Origin: Bacillota bacterium
Lineage (GTDB): Bacteria; Bacillota; Clostridia; UBA1381
Length of the DNA: 9,999 nt
Reading direction: 5' to 3'
Assembly (NCBI GenBank): GCA_021203665.1
Contig: JAJQAT010000026.1
Coordinates: 1-9,999 of the forward strand
Shown: piece by piece, positions 1 through 6,577 of the stretch
Layout: the number at the start of each line of letters is the position of its first letter
How positions within the stretch are numbered: the stretch's first letter is position 1
The notes under the pieces: generated by a model
The model's input: only the letters and a program-made list of their open reading frames with translations
What the model was told of the DNA's origin: nothing
Databases searched by the model: none
Program-made: the position numbers and the translations under genes

Positions 1-20
1 GAATAAGGTCGCACAAAAAT

Positions 21-49
21 GCTTGATAATTGGAAAAATATGTTATAAT
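21..49 (+). promoter_or_regulatory. Probable sigma-A promoter for the noc leader RNA
   Basis: A perfect -10 hexamer TATAAT lies at 44-49. The best upstream hexamers are TTGATA at 23-28 (15-bp spacer) or GCTTGA at 21-26 (17-bp spacer). Transcription would start near 55-57, at the first base of the structured leader and about 200 nt upstream of the noc start codon. The -10 match is strong; the -35 assignment is uncertain because the better hexamer has a short spacer. Confidence 0.6.
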
Positions 50-54
50 AGTAA

Positions 55-224
55 ATGTAAGACAGAACAGTATCAAAACGGTACATTTCAAACAGGGTTT
101 CCCCAAGGCCCTGTCTACCCCCAAAATGTCTTACACCTTCCACCACCGAGGGTAAATAGCGGTAATGCGCCACATCTTGCGTACTCATCAATGCTTCGCG
201 CATTACCGCTGATTTACTCTTTTT
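55..224 (+). ncRNA. Candidate structured leader RNA or small RNA upstream of noc
   Basis: Between the promoter and the noc ribosome site there are three nested or consecutive pairings. TGTAAGACA near 56-64 pairs exactly with TGTCTTACA near 127-135. ACAGGG pairs with CCCTGT around 102-119. A long hairpin pairs 152-170 with 198-217, 19 bp with a single bulged G at 211, and is followed by TTTTT at 220-224. The last hairpin resembles an intrinsic terminator, so the RNA could be a free small RNA or an attenuating leader of noc. The reading frame through it is open but has no ribosome site and does not resemble a protein. I do not recognise the RNA family. The structure comes from reading complementarity by eye, not from folding or covariation. 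Confidence 0.5.
152..224 (+). terminator. Terminator-like long hairpin before noc
   Basis: The arms are GTAAATAGCGGTAATGCGC (152-170) and the matching right arm 198-217, with one bulged G at 211. The loop is 27 nt (171-197) and is followed by five T at 220-224. It sits about 35 nt upstream of the noc start, so it may attenuate noc or end a separate small RNA. The loop is larger than in ordinary terminators. Confidence 0.5.
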
Positions 225-259
225 GTATGATAGGAAATACAGCACAGGAGAAAGCTTTG

Positions 260-1066
260 ATGATGAACTTTTTAAAGAGGTCAGAGGATAGGGAAAAGCC
301 GCGGGCGGTATCATTGCCGCTTTATATGATTGCGCCCAATCCGAATCAGCCGAGAAGATATTTTGATCCGGCGGCAATGGAGGAGCTGCGCGATTCGATT
401 CTTGAATACGGTCTTATACAGCCTATCACGGTGCGCCGCCGCGGCGGAGAATATGAGCTTATAGCGGGAGAAAGACGTTTCCGCGCCGCGCAAATGGCTG
501 GCTTGGAGAAAATCCCCGCTGTTATTCTCGAGGCGGACAACGATAAATCCGCGATTTTGGCGCTTTTGGAGAATTTGCAAAGAGAGGATTTGTCGTTCTT
601 TGAAATTGCGGAAAGCTATAAAAGCCTTATACGCTCTCAGGGCATGACGCAGACGGAGCTGGCGCTGAAGGTCGGCAAAAGTCAATCGTCGGTCGCGAAT
701 AAGATGCGTCTTTTGCGTCTGCCGCCGCTTGTGAAAAAGCTGATACGCGATTATGACCTGTCCGAGCGTCACGCGAGAGCGTTGCTCCTGCTCGCGGACG
801 AGGAAAAGCAGCTTGAGGCGGTAAAAATAATCTGCCGCGATAATCTCAGCGTCGCGCAGACGGAGGAGCTTATACGCGGTATGAACACGCGCAAGGCAAA
901 GCCTATAGACGAGCTTCGCGTAACAACGGCGAATGACGTTAAGGTTTTTAAAAATACCGTGAACCGCGCGGTCAAGATGATGAAAAAAAGCGGAATTGAC
1001 GCGGATATTGAGGAAAATTCATTCGATTGGGGAATGGAGTACATAATTAAGATAAAAAAGAATTGA
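260..1066 (+). CDS. noc: Nucleoid occlusion protein Noc (ParB/Spo0J family)
   Basis: This is a ParB-family DNA-binding CTPase-type clamp of 268 aa, close to the usual length of Noc. The N-terminal ParB domain (about residues 18-105) carries the CTP-binding motifs GERRFRA and ENLQRE. The central helix-turn-helix domain (about 125-180) contains GKSQSSVANK. The four positions that separate Noc from canonical ParB read Gln142, Lys148, Arg153 and Arg170 with the expected spacing (+6, +5, +17). This is close to the Q/K/K/R set of Noc and unlike the R/T/A/G set of ParB, so it should bind Noc sites rather than parS. Noc proteins sit on the nucleoid and membrane and keep the division septum off the chromosome. 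The start at 260 is chosen because AGGAG at 246-250 precedes it by 9 nt; an in-frame upstream ATG at 41 lies in the leader and lacks a ribosome site. The C-terminal dimer region ends in EYIIKIKK, as in Bacillus Noc. A ParB role is the alternative. Confidence 0.85.
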   Translation: MMNFLKRSEDREKPRAVSLPLYMIAPNPNQPRRYFDPAAMEELRDSILEYGLIQPITVRRRGGEYELIAGERRFRAAQMAGLEKIPAVILEADNDKSAILALLENLQREDLSFFEIAESYKSLIRSQGMTQTELALKVGKSQSSVANKMRLLRLPPLVKKLIRDYDLSERHARALLLLADEEKQLEAVKIICRDNLSVAQTEELIRGMNTRKAKPIDELRVTTANDVKVFKNTVNRAVKMMKKSGIDADIEENSFDWGMEYIIKIKKN

Positions 1067-1071
1067 TTTGG

Positions 1072-1109
1072 CTTCTCGGGTATATAAAATATACTCGAGA
1101 AGTTTTTTT
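1072..1109 (+). terminator. Rho-independent terminator of noc
   Basis: A 14-bp stem pairs 1072-1085 with 1089-1102, with one G-U pair and a 3-nt loop. It is followed by seven T at 1103-1109. It begins 6 bases after the noc stop and separates noc from the MATE gene. Confidence 0.93.
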
Positions 1110-1130
1110 GTTAAATTTATGCTTTGACGG

Positions 1131-1159
1131 TTGTGCAAAACGCGAAAATATGTTATCAT
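1131..1159 (+). promoter_or_regulatory. Promoter of the MATE transporter gene
   Basis: TTGTGC at 1131-1136 and TATCAT at 1154-1159 are separated by 17 bp. They lie just after the noc terminator and about 20 bp before the start codon at 1179, giving a very short leader. The ribosome site GAGGTG is at 1167-1172. Confidence 0.7.
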
Positions 1160-1178
1160 TAGATATGAGGTGTTGTAA

Positions 1179-2543
1179 ATGGCAAACAAAAATCGGCTTG
1201 AAACGGAGCCGATAGCGAGGCTTATATTCAAGCTGGCGATACCTACGGTGCTGGCGCAGCTTGTGAATCTTCTGTATAATATAGTGGACAGAATATACGT
1301 GGGAAGAATACCCGAAACGGGTTCAATGGCTCTCGCGGGACTGGGCGTGACGTTCCCGATAATTCTGCTTGTTTCGGCGTTCGCGTCGCTCGCGGGTATG
1401 GGCGGCGCGTCAAGAGCGGCTGTCAGTATGGGTGCGAAGGACAACGAAACCGCCGAAAAAATACTCGGTACCTGCACCACGCTGCTTATAATTTTTTCGT
1501 TGGCGCTTGCGGCGGTATTTATGCTCACAAAGGACTTCATATTGATGAAATTCGGAGCGAGCGAGGTAACTCTTCCATACGCGTCGGATTACATATCTGT
1601 TTATCTGATAGGCACGGCGTTTGTGCAGCTGTCGCTGGGACTTAATATGTTTATCACAAACCAGGGTTTTACAAAGACAAGTATGCTGACGGTGTGCATA
1701 GGCGCGGTTTTAAATATCATACTTGACCCGATTTTTATATACGCCATGGGTATGGGTGTAAGAGGGGCGGCGCTTGCCACGGTTATTTCGCAGGCTGTTT
1801 CGTGCGCGTGGGTGCTGAAATTCCTCACGGGCAGGAAAACAATACTCAAAATAAGAGTGAAAAATATGCTGCCGCGGAAGAAAATAGTGATTTCCGTGCT
1901 GTCGCTCGGAGTGTCGCCGTTTATAATGCAGGCAACGGAGTGCCTTATTCAGCTTACGTTTAACAGCGGTATGCTGAAATACGGAAATGATTTGTATGTG
2001 GCGCTTATGTCCATTCTGTTCAGCCTTACGCAGCTTATATGGCTGCCGATTCAGGGATTCGCGCAGGGCGCGCAGCCTGTTATAGGCTATAATTACGGCG
2101 CGAAAAGGTATGACAGAGTCCGAAGTGCGTTTGGACTGCTGTTTGCGGTAAGCCTTACGTTCACTGTTGTGATGGTCGGAGTGGCGGAGCTGTTTCCGCG
2201 CTTTTTCCTCGGACTTTTCACAACCGACGCGCAGCTTATCGATATAGGAACAAATACGACGAGGCTCTTTATCGCCGGAATGGCGGTAATGGGAGCGCAG
2301 GGCGCCTGCCAGCAGACATTTTTGGCGCTCGGCGAGGCGAAAATATCATTGTTTTTGGCGTGCCTCAGAAAGGTAATATTACTCTTTCCGCTCGCGCTTA
2401 TACTTCCGCATATAGCGGGTATGGGAGTTTGGGGATTGCTTTTGGCGGAGCCTGTAAGCGATGTTATCGCGGCGTCGTGCACAACGGTAATGTTTAAATT
2501 CAGAATCAAAAAACTATTGGGGCTGTCAACAGATACCTGTTGA
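1179..2543 (+). CDS. MATE family multidrug efflux transporter
   Basis: A 454-residue integral membrane protein with about 12 hydrophobic segments in two homologous halves, the normal length of MATE (MatE) transporters. These exchange Na+ or H+ for cationic drugs or other small molecules. Family signatures include an N-terminal LAIPTVLAQLVNLLYNIVDR (residues 19-38), the segment NQGFTKTSMLTVCIGAVLN with LDPIFIY before a charged cytoplasmic loop, and in the second half QGFAQGAQPVIGYNYGAKRYDRV followed by a late ALGEAKISL. The pattern is closest to MepA-like proteins of Firmicutes. It has its own promoter and a ribosome site GAGGTG 6 nt before the ATG. The last codons, for LSTDTC, lie inside an 11-bp perfect hairpin that spans the stop codon, so the C-terminal tail may be a product of the adjacent palindromic element. 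The substrate cannot be told from sequence. Confidence 0.9.
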   Translation: MANKNRLETEPIARLIFKLAIPTVLAQLVNLLYNIVDRIYVGRIPETGSMALAGLGVTFPIILLVSAFASLAGMGGASRAAVSMGAKDNETAEKILGTCTTLLIIFSLALAAVFMLTKDFILMKFGASEVTLPYASDYISVYLIGTAFVQLSLGLNMFITNQGFTKTSMLTVCIGAVLNIILDPIFIYAMGMGVRGAALATVISQAVSCAWVLKFLTGRKTILKIRVKNMLPRKKIVISVLSLGVSPFIMQATECLIQLTFNSGMLKYGNDLYVALMSILFSLTQLIWLPIQGFAQGAQPVIGYNYGAKRYDRVRSAFGLLFAVSLTFTVVMVGVAELFPRFFLGLFTTDAQLIDIGTNTTRLFIAGMAVMGAQGACQQTFLALGEAKISLFLACLRKVILLFPLALILPHIAGMGVWGLLLAEPVSDVIAASCTTVMFKFRIKKLLGLSTDTC

Positions 2544-2547
2544 CAGC
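2522..2547. repeat. Perfect hairpin spanning the MATE stop codon
   Basis: GCTGTCAACAG (2522-2532) pairs exactly with CTGTTGACAGC (2537-2547) around a 4-nt ATAC loop. The TGA stop at 2541-2543 lies in the right arm. No T-run follows directly, so this is not a classical terminator by itself. It sits directly in front of the terminator-like hairpin at 2548-2578. Confidence 0.8.
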
Positions 2548-2578
2548 GAAAAAACCGTTTTGTAAAAACGCTTTTTTC
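2548..2578 (+). terminator. Terminator of the MATE gene, possibly bidirectional
   Basis: GAAAAAA (2548-2554) pairs with TTTTTTC (2572-2578), and CGTTTT (2556-2561) pairs with AAAACG (2565-2570) around a GTA loop, with one C-C mismatch between the two stems. The A-rich left arm and T-rich right arm would allow termination in either direction. The GC content of the stem is low, so its strength is uncertain. Confidence 0.6.
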
Positions 2579-2594
2579 AATTATTTTCAAAGAA

Positions 2595-2716
2595 AAAACC
2601 AAAAGTTCCTCCTACGTCGAAACTTTAGGTTTTAAGCCATTTTTGACGCGCATGTTGATTTCGCAAGCGAAATACAACCCGTCCAAAATGATTTTTATTC
2701 GAGGTTGGCACCTCGA
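2595..2716. repeat. Cluster of palindromes in the MATE-galactanase gap
   Basis: Three further inverted repeats follow the terminator. Arms 2595-2607 and 2621-2633 match 12 of 13 positions. An imperfect 53-bp palindrome (2638-2690) is built around the perfect core ATTTCGC-AA-GCGAAAT (2658-2673). A 7-bp stem, TCGAGGT/ACCTCGA, lies at 2699-2716. The gap holds no convincing ORF. Such density of palindromes is typical of dispersed intergenic repeat elements, but only one copy is visible here, so the repeat status is inferred. Confidence 0.5.
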
Positions 2717-2735
2717 GCACCCACGAACAAAGTAG

Positions 2736-2756
2736 ACAAAACCTCACCGGTTTTGT
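2736..2756 (+). promoter_or_regulatory. Hairpin just upstream of the galactanase gene
   Basis: ACAAAACC (2736-2743) pairs exactly with GGTTTTGT (2749-2756) around TCACC. It is followed by the A/T-rich TATATATTAAAA and then the ribosome site. A TATATT at 2762-2767 could be a -10, but no good -35 lies at the right distance. It could be an operator, a leader hairpin, or the right edge of the palindromic element. The function is unknown. Confidence 0.35.
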
Positions 2757-2788
2757 CAGTATATATTAAAATGAGAGGAGCAAATAAC

Positions 2789-4810
2789 ATGAAAAAAATA
2801 CTTATTGCGGCGGCGGTGATGACGCTTATGTGTTCCACGGCGGCATACGCGCAGAGCGTGGACTTAAACGGGGACGTTTCCTCGGGAAAAACCGTCGAGG
2901 TTACGGGTCTTGAGGACGGCTATTATGACTTGACCGTCACCTGCGTGAACGACGCGGAGTCGGTAGATGCGGATACTTATGTATACGGCGTGTCGGAGGA
3001 TTACACAATGGCAAGCACCGTTTTGCCCAAGTCCGAGGACGGAGTAACCGTAACGGTCAGGGGCATAGGCGTAACGGACGGAAAATGTGAAATAGGCGTT
3101 GTCGCGGACGGGGCAAGTACAATCACGTTTTCAGACGCGGATTTGAGCCAATCAACGGCGTGCACGTTTATAACCGGCGGCGATATGACGGAGGTAAATT
3201 ACATAGAGGACCTCGGCGGAGTGTATAAGGACGAGGACGGCAACGAGGTTGACGTGTTTGAATACCTTGCGTCAAAGGGAGTGAATATGGCGCGTATACG
3301 TCTTTCCAACACCACCGGCAAGGGAACGGGCGACGGCACGTATTATCTTCCCGAGGGATACCAGGACGAGGAGGACTGCTTGGATTTGGCTAAGCGCGCA
3401 AAGGACGCGGGTATGCAAATACAGTTTACCTTTAACTATTCCGATTACTGGTCAAACGGCGAAAGGCAGATAATCCCGTCGGATTGGGTTCAGCAAATAA
3501 AGGACGAGCTCGGTTATGACATTCAGGATTCGACATTCCTGAACAGTATGTCCTCGACCGTGAAAGCGGAGATTCAGGAAAAGCTCGGCGATATTATGTA
3601 TGAATATACATATGACATTATGACAAAGCTTAAGGAGCAGGACACCGTTCCGGAATATGTTTCGCTCGGCAACGAGATTAACGGCGGTATATTGTTCCCG
3701 TTCGCGAATACCTTTGACGCGACAATGGACAAGGATAATTTTGAATTGATATACAGCAATATAGAGTCCGACGATATAACCTGCGAAAAGGATTGGGCGG
3801 GACTTGCAAGCATATTAAACCGCGGCTATGACGCGGTAAAGGCTGTTTCGCCGGATACTCAGGTGGTTATACATCTTGCGAACGGCTCAAAGGACAGCAT
3901 ATTCACATGGTTCTTTGACGCGTATAAGAGCGCCGGCGGAAAATTTGACGTTATAGGCGCGTCATATTATCCCGCGTGGTCGGAAAATCCCGTTGAAACC
4001 TGCGTTTCTTTCTGTAATACCATTTCGGCGAGATACGACAAGGATATTCTTATTATGGAAACGGGCTACAACTGGAACGAAACCAAGAAGAACGGCTATG
4101 CCGGTCAGCTTACGGAAAACGCCGACGGATATGATGAAAAATACCCGTTTACTCCCGAGGGTCATATGGGATTTATGGCGGATTTGATAAACGGTATGAA
4201 GAGCGTTGATGACGGAAGATGTATAGGTATTCTTTATTGGGATCCGTGTATGATTCACGTAGAGGACCCGAGTAATAAAAACGAGTCGCTTTCCGGTTGG
4301 GCGATACGCGAAAAGGACGACAAGCCGGACGGAAACGTGGTTGAGAACACGACACTGTTTGATTTTGACGGCGTGGCGATTCCGACCGTGAACGTGTTCG
4401 CAAATTCAAAAAACAGCACCTATATAGGAACCGGTGACACCGAGGGCGGCGACACGGGTGATACCGAGGGAGGAGACACAGGCGATACCGAGGGCGGCGA
4501 TACGGGCGACACCGAGGGCGGCGATACCGGCGATACCGATGAACCCGTGGTAGAGTACATCTCGGGCGAATATAATGAGGAAAACGGACAAATATCCGTT
4601 CTTGTTACAAGCACATTGCAGGAGGACAAAAACGTAAATCTCTATGTCGCGGCGTATGACGAAAACAATGTTTTGGTGAATGTAAAAATCGATTCCAAAA
4701 CCGTGGCGGCGCAGGGAAGCGGGGAGTTTATAACGGATGTGCCCGAGGGCGACAGCTACAGAGTATTCCTTTGGAACGGCGGAAATATGCAGCCGATAAC
4801 GCTGAATTAA
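2789..4810 (+). CDS. Secreted GH53 arabinogalactan endo-beta-1,4-galactanase
   Basis: A 673-residue exported glycoside hydrolase that cleaves beta-1,4-galactan side chains of pectin outside the cell. A signal peptide occupies residues 1-21 (MKKILIAAAVMTLMC core, cleavage after AYA). Residues about 22-125 form a beta-rich N-terminal module of unclear class. The GH53 catalytic domain (about 127-540) starts at ITGGDMTEV and includes MARIRLSN, FNYSDYW, SLGNEING with the probable acid/base Glu296, GASYYPAW, LIMETGYNW with the probable nucleophile Glu424, and ILYWDP. A threonine/glycine/acid linker of GDTEGGDT repeats (549-584) leads to a C-terminal beta-sandwich-like domain (about 589-673) with VAAYDENNVLV and YRVFLWNG, a type seen in clostridial surface proteins. 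There is no LPXTG anchor. The start at 2789 is chosen for the signal peptide and AGGAG at 2776-2780; an upstream in-frame TTG at 2705 lies in a palindrome. The gene appears monocistronic, with a terminator 7 bases downstream. Confidence 0.9.
   Translation: MKKILIAAAVMTLMCSTAAYAQSVDLNGDVSSGKTVEVTGLEDGYYDLTVTCVNDAESVDADTYVYGVSEDYTMASTVLPKSEDGVTVTVRGIGVTDGKCEIGVVADGASTITFSDADLSQSTACTFITGGDMTEVNYIEDLGGVYKDEDGNEVDVFEYLASKGVNMARIRLSNTTGKGTGDGTYYLPEGYQDEEDCLDLAKRAKDAGMQIQFTFNYSDYWSNGERQIIPSDWVQQIKDELGYDIQDSTFLNSMSSTVKAEIQEKLGDIMYEYTYDIMTKLKEQDTVPEYVSLGNEINGGILFPFANTFDATMDKDNFELIYSNIESDDITCEKDWAGLASILNRGYDAVKAVSPDTQVVIHLANGSKDSIFTWFFDAYKSAGGKFDVIGASYYPAWSENPVETCVSFCNTISARYDKDILIMETGYNWNETKKNGYAGQLTENADGYDEKYPFTPEGHMGFMADLINGMKSVDDGRCIGILYWDPCMIHVEDPSNKNESLSGWAIREKDDKPDGNVVENTTLFDFDGVAIPTVNVFANSKNSTYIGTGDTEGGDTGDTEGGDTGDTEGGDTGDTEGGDTGDTDEPVVEYISGEYNEENGQISVLVTSTLQEDKNVNLYVAAYDENNVLVNVKIDSKTVAAQGSGEFITDVPEGDSYRVFLWNGGNMQPITLN
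4433..4540 (+). repeat. Tandem 24-bp repeat encoding the galactanase linker
   Basis: Four in-frame copies of a 24-bp unit encode GDTEGGDT, followed by a partial copy GDTD. Copies differ mainly at third codon positions (for example GAC/GAT and GGC/GGA). This means the repeat is not freshly duplicated and the acidic flexible linker is probably kept by selection. The copy number could vary between strains through slippage. Confidence 0.9.
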
Positions 4811-4817
4811 AATATAT

Positions 4818-4850
4818 TGCGGGTATTCGATTTCGGATACCCGCATTTTT
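4818..4850 (+). terminator. Rho-independent terminator of the galactanase gene
   Basis: A 12-bp stem pairs TGCGGGTATTCG (4818-4829) with CGGATACCCGCA (4834-4845), with one U-G pair and a 4-nt loop. Five T follow at 4846-4850. Confidence 0.93.
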
Positions 4851-4863
4851 ACGTAATTAAGCC

Positions 4864-4892
4864 TTGTAATATTTCTGAAAGTATGGTAGAAT
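4864..4892 (+). promoter_or_regulatory. Promoter of the pan operon
   Basis: TTGTAA at 4864-4869 and TAGAAT at 4887-4892 are separated by 17 bp, just after the galactanase terminator. Transcription would start near 4899 and run through panG, panB, panC, panD and the GH88 gene, since no other promoter or terminator is visible until 9075. Confidence 0.7.
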
Positions 4893-4897
4893 AAAAA

Positions 4898-4972
4898 ATG
4901 ATGGGCAGTATTTCTATGAAAATTGCACCGAATTTTTACAGACGTTGCGGTGGTATTGTCGAAGGGAGATAA
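4898..4972 (+). CDS. Possible 24-residue leader ORF before panG
   Basis: An ATG at 4898 (or 4901) opens a 24-codon frame ending at TAA 4970-4972, one base before the panG ATG at 4974. The predicted peptide begins MMGSISMKIAPNFYRR. Translation ending there could reload ribosomes at panG. No ribosome site precedes it, the promoter would start transcription almost on its first codon, and there is no run of one amino-acid codon. It may be chance. Confidence 0.2.
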   Translation: MMGSISMKIAPNFYRRCGGIVEGR

Positions 4973-4973
4973 T

Positions 4974-5765
4974 ATGAGCGCAATAGGATTTATCGGAGCG
5001 GGAAAATGCGGTATGAGCCTGGCTTACTATTTCGGAAGCAAGGGCGTAAACGTAGTCGGATTTTCGTCGCGAAGCAACAATACAGAGGATTTTGAGGCTT
5101 TAAGCTGTGAAGAATTGGTACGGGCAAGCGATATAATTTTTATAACGGTGACCGATACCGCGATTCCCGAGGTTTGGAATAAAATAAGGCATATGGATTT
5201 AACGGATAAGGTAATATGCCATTGCAGCGGCTCTGTGTCAAGTGAAATTTTTAAAGAGGCAAATCCCGAAACGGTTTGCTCTGTTCATCCGATGATGGCG
5301 TTTAACAGCCGTCATACGTCAATAAGCGCAATATCCGAGGCGTTTTTCACCATTGAGGGCGGAAAAACGGCTGTGGATAGGCTATCCGAAATTCTTTCAT
5401 TATGCGGAAACGGATTTAAAGTGATTACAAGCGAAAATAAGGCGAAATATCACGCGGCGGCGTGCTTTGCGTCTAATTTTGTGGTGTCGGTTTGCCGTAA
5501 GGCGTTCGAGCTTCTTAATGAGTGCGGATTTTCCGAGGAGGAGGCGCGCGCCGCGCTTGAACCGCTTATGCGTGAGAATATGGAAAATATCATAACCGTC
5601 GGCTGTAAAAACGCCGTAACCGGACCCGCCGCACGAGGAGATGCGGTGACGATTGACCGTCATATGAAAGTATTGGACGAGAAAACAAGGGAATTGTACA
5701 GGGAATTAACAGAGGTTATACTTGATATGGAGGATAAAAATGAAAAACACAACCTTAACCTTTAA
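4974..5765 (+). CDS. panG: PanG-type ketopantoate reductase (Rossmann/DUF2520 protein)
   Basis: A 263-residue NAD(P)-binding protein. Residues 3-13 hold the Rossmann loop IGFIGAGKCG (GxGxxG), followed by VVGFSSRS, and ITVTDTAIPEVW at the end of the nucleotide-binding half. The middle carries CSGSVSSEIF and CSVHPMMAF, typical of Rossmann-DUF2520 proteins, and the C-terminal half is helical (KYHAAACFASNFVV). It directly precedes and overlaps panB (26 bases), and there is no PanE/ApbA-type reductase in the operon. It therefore most likely performs the NADPH reduction of ketopantoate to pantoate, as described for PanG of Francisella and some Firmicutes. The assignment rests on family plus operon position. 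The start at 4974 follows GGGAG (4964-4968); a longer start at 4923 has no ribosome site and adds 17 residues before the Rossmann strand. Confidence 0.75.
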   Translation: MSAIGFIGAGKCGMSLAYYFGSKGVNVVGFSSRSNNTEDFEALSCEELVRASDIIFITVTDTAIPEVWNKIRHMDLTDKVICHCSGSVSSEIFKEANPETVCSVHPMMAFNSRHTSISAISEAFFTIEGGKTAVDRLSEILSLCGNGFKVITSENKAKYHAAACFASNFVVSVCRKAFELLNECGFSEEEARAALEPLMRENMENIITVGCKNAVTGPAARGDAVTIDRHMKVLDEKTRELYRELTEVILDMEDKNEKHNLNL

Positions 5766-6576
5766 AAGCGCAAAGGAGCAAAACGAGAAAATAACGATGC
5801 TGACCGCATACGATTATTCAACCGCAAAATTGGAGGACGAGGCGGGAGTGGAGTCGATTCTTGTCGGCGATTCGCTCGGAATGACGATGCTCGGCTATGA
5901 AAATACATTATATGTAACTATGGAGGATATGATTCACCATAGCGCGGCAGTCGCGCGCGGCGCGAAAAATGCCATGGTTGTGACGGATATGCCGTTTATG
6001 TCGTATCAGACCTCCGTGTATGACACCGTTGTGAACGCGGGCAGGCTCATAAAAGAGGGACATGCCGACGCCGTAAAGTTAGAGGGCGGAGTTAAGGTTG
6101 CGGAGCATATCCGCGCCGTTGTTGACGCGTCAATTCCCGTTATGGGTCATATCGGAATGACGCCTCAGTCCGTGAACGCGTTCGGCGGATTTAAGGTGCA
6201 GGGCAAGTCTTTGGAGGACGCAAGGAGGGTAATCGAGGACGCGAAGGCTGTCGAAAAGGCGGGCGCATTTGCCGTTGTGCTTGAATGTGTTCCGGCCGCG
6301 CTTGCGGAGTATATAACAAAAGCTCTTACTATTCCCACAATCGGTATTGGCGCGGGAAACGGCTGTGACGGACAGGTGCTGGTGTATCAGGATATGCTTG
6401 CGATGTATTCCGATTTCACACCCAAATTCGTAAAGAAATTCGGCAATATAGGCGATGAAATGAAGGCGAGCTTTAAAAGGTATTGCGCCGAGGTAAAATC
6501 GGGCGAATTCCCCGCAAAGGAGCATACCTTTAAAATAGATGACGCGGTTATGAAAATTATAACGGAGGATAAATAA
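5740..6576 (+). CDS. panB: Ketopantoate hydroxymethyltransferase PanB
   Basis: A 278-residue cytoplasmic enzyme that transfers a hydroxymethyl group from 5,10-methylene-tetrahydrofolate to alpha-ketoisovalerate, the first committed step of pantothenate synthesis. It has the PanB TIM-barrel signatures LTAYDY, VGDSLGM with metal ligand Asp44, VVTDMPF with Asp83, and VKLEGG with Glu115. These are followed by GHIGMTPQ, the catalytic glutamate in VLECVP, and IGIGAGNGCDGQVLV. The length is standard. The ATG at 5740 is chosen because GGAGG at 5729-5733 lies 6 nt upstream; it overlaps the end of panG by 26 bases, implying translational coupling. Nothing is missing or unusual. Confidence 0.97.
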   Translation: MKNTTLTFKSAKEQNEKITMLTAYDYSTAKLEDEAGVESILVGDSLGMTMLGYENTLYVTMEDMIHHSAAVARGAKNAMVVTDMPFMSYQTSVYDTVVNAGRLIKEGHADAVKLEGGVKVAEHIRAVVDASIPVMGHIGMTPQSVNAFGGFKVQGKSLEDARRVIEDAKAVEKAGAFAVVLECVPAALAEYITKALTIPTIGIGAGNGCDGQVLVYQDMLAMYSDFTPKFVKKFGNIGDEMKASFKRYCAEVKSGEFPAKEHTFKIDDAVMKIITEDK

Positions 6577-6577
6577 A

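Noticed and set aside
23..259. N-terminal extension of Noc from upstream in-frame starts
   Set aside because: It overlaps the promoter and the structured leader, has no ribosome site, and gives residues unlike any ParB. The start at 260 has AGGAG at 9-nt spacing.
2705..2788. TTG-started extension of the galactanase
   Set aside because: It lies in the palindromic intergenic DNA and would bury the clear signal peptide that begins at 2789.
4433..4540. CRISPR-like or other functional DNA repeat
   Set aside because: The units are contiguous, have no spacers, stay in frame and vary at wobble positions, so this is a coding linker repeat.
4406..4846. Long minus-strand frames across the galactanase linker
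   Set aside because: They are produced by the 24-bp repeat read backwards (repetitive Pro/Ser/Val or Ile/Ala/Leu translations) and lack ribosome sites.
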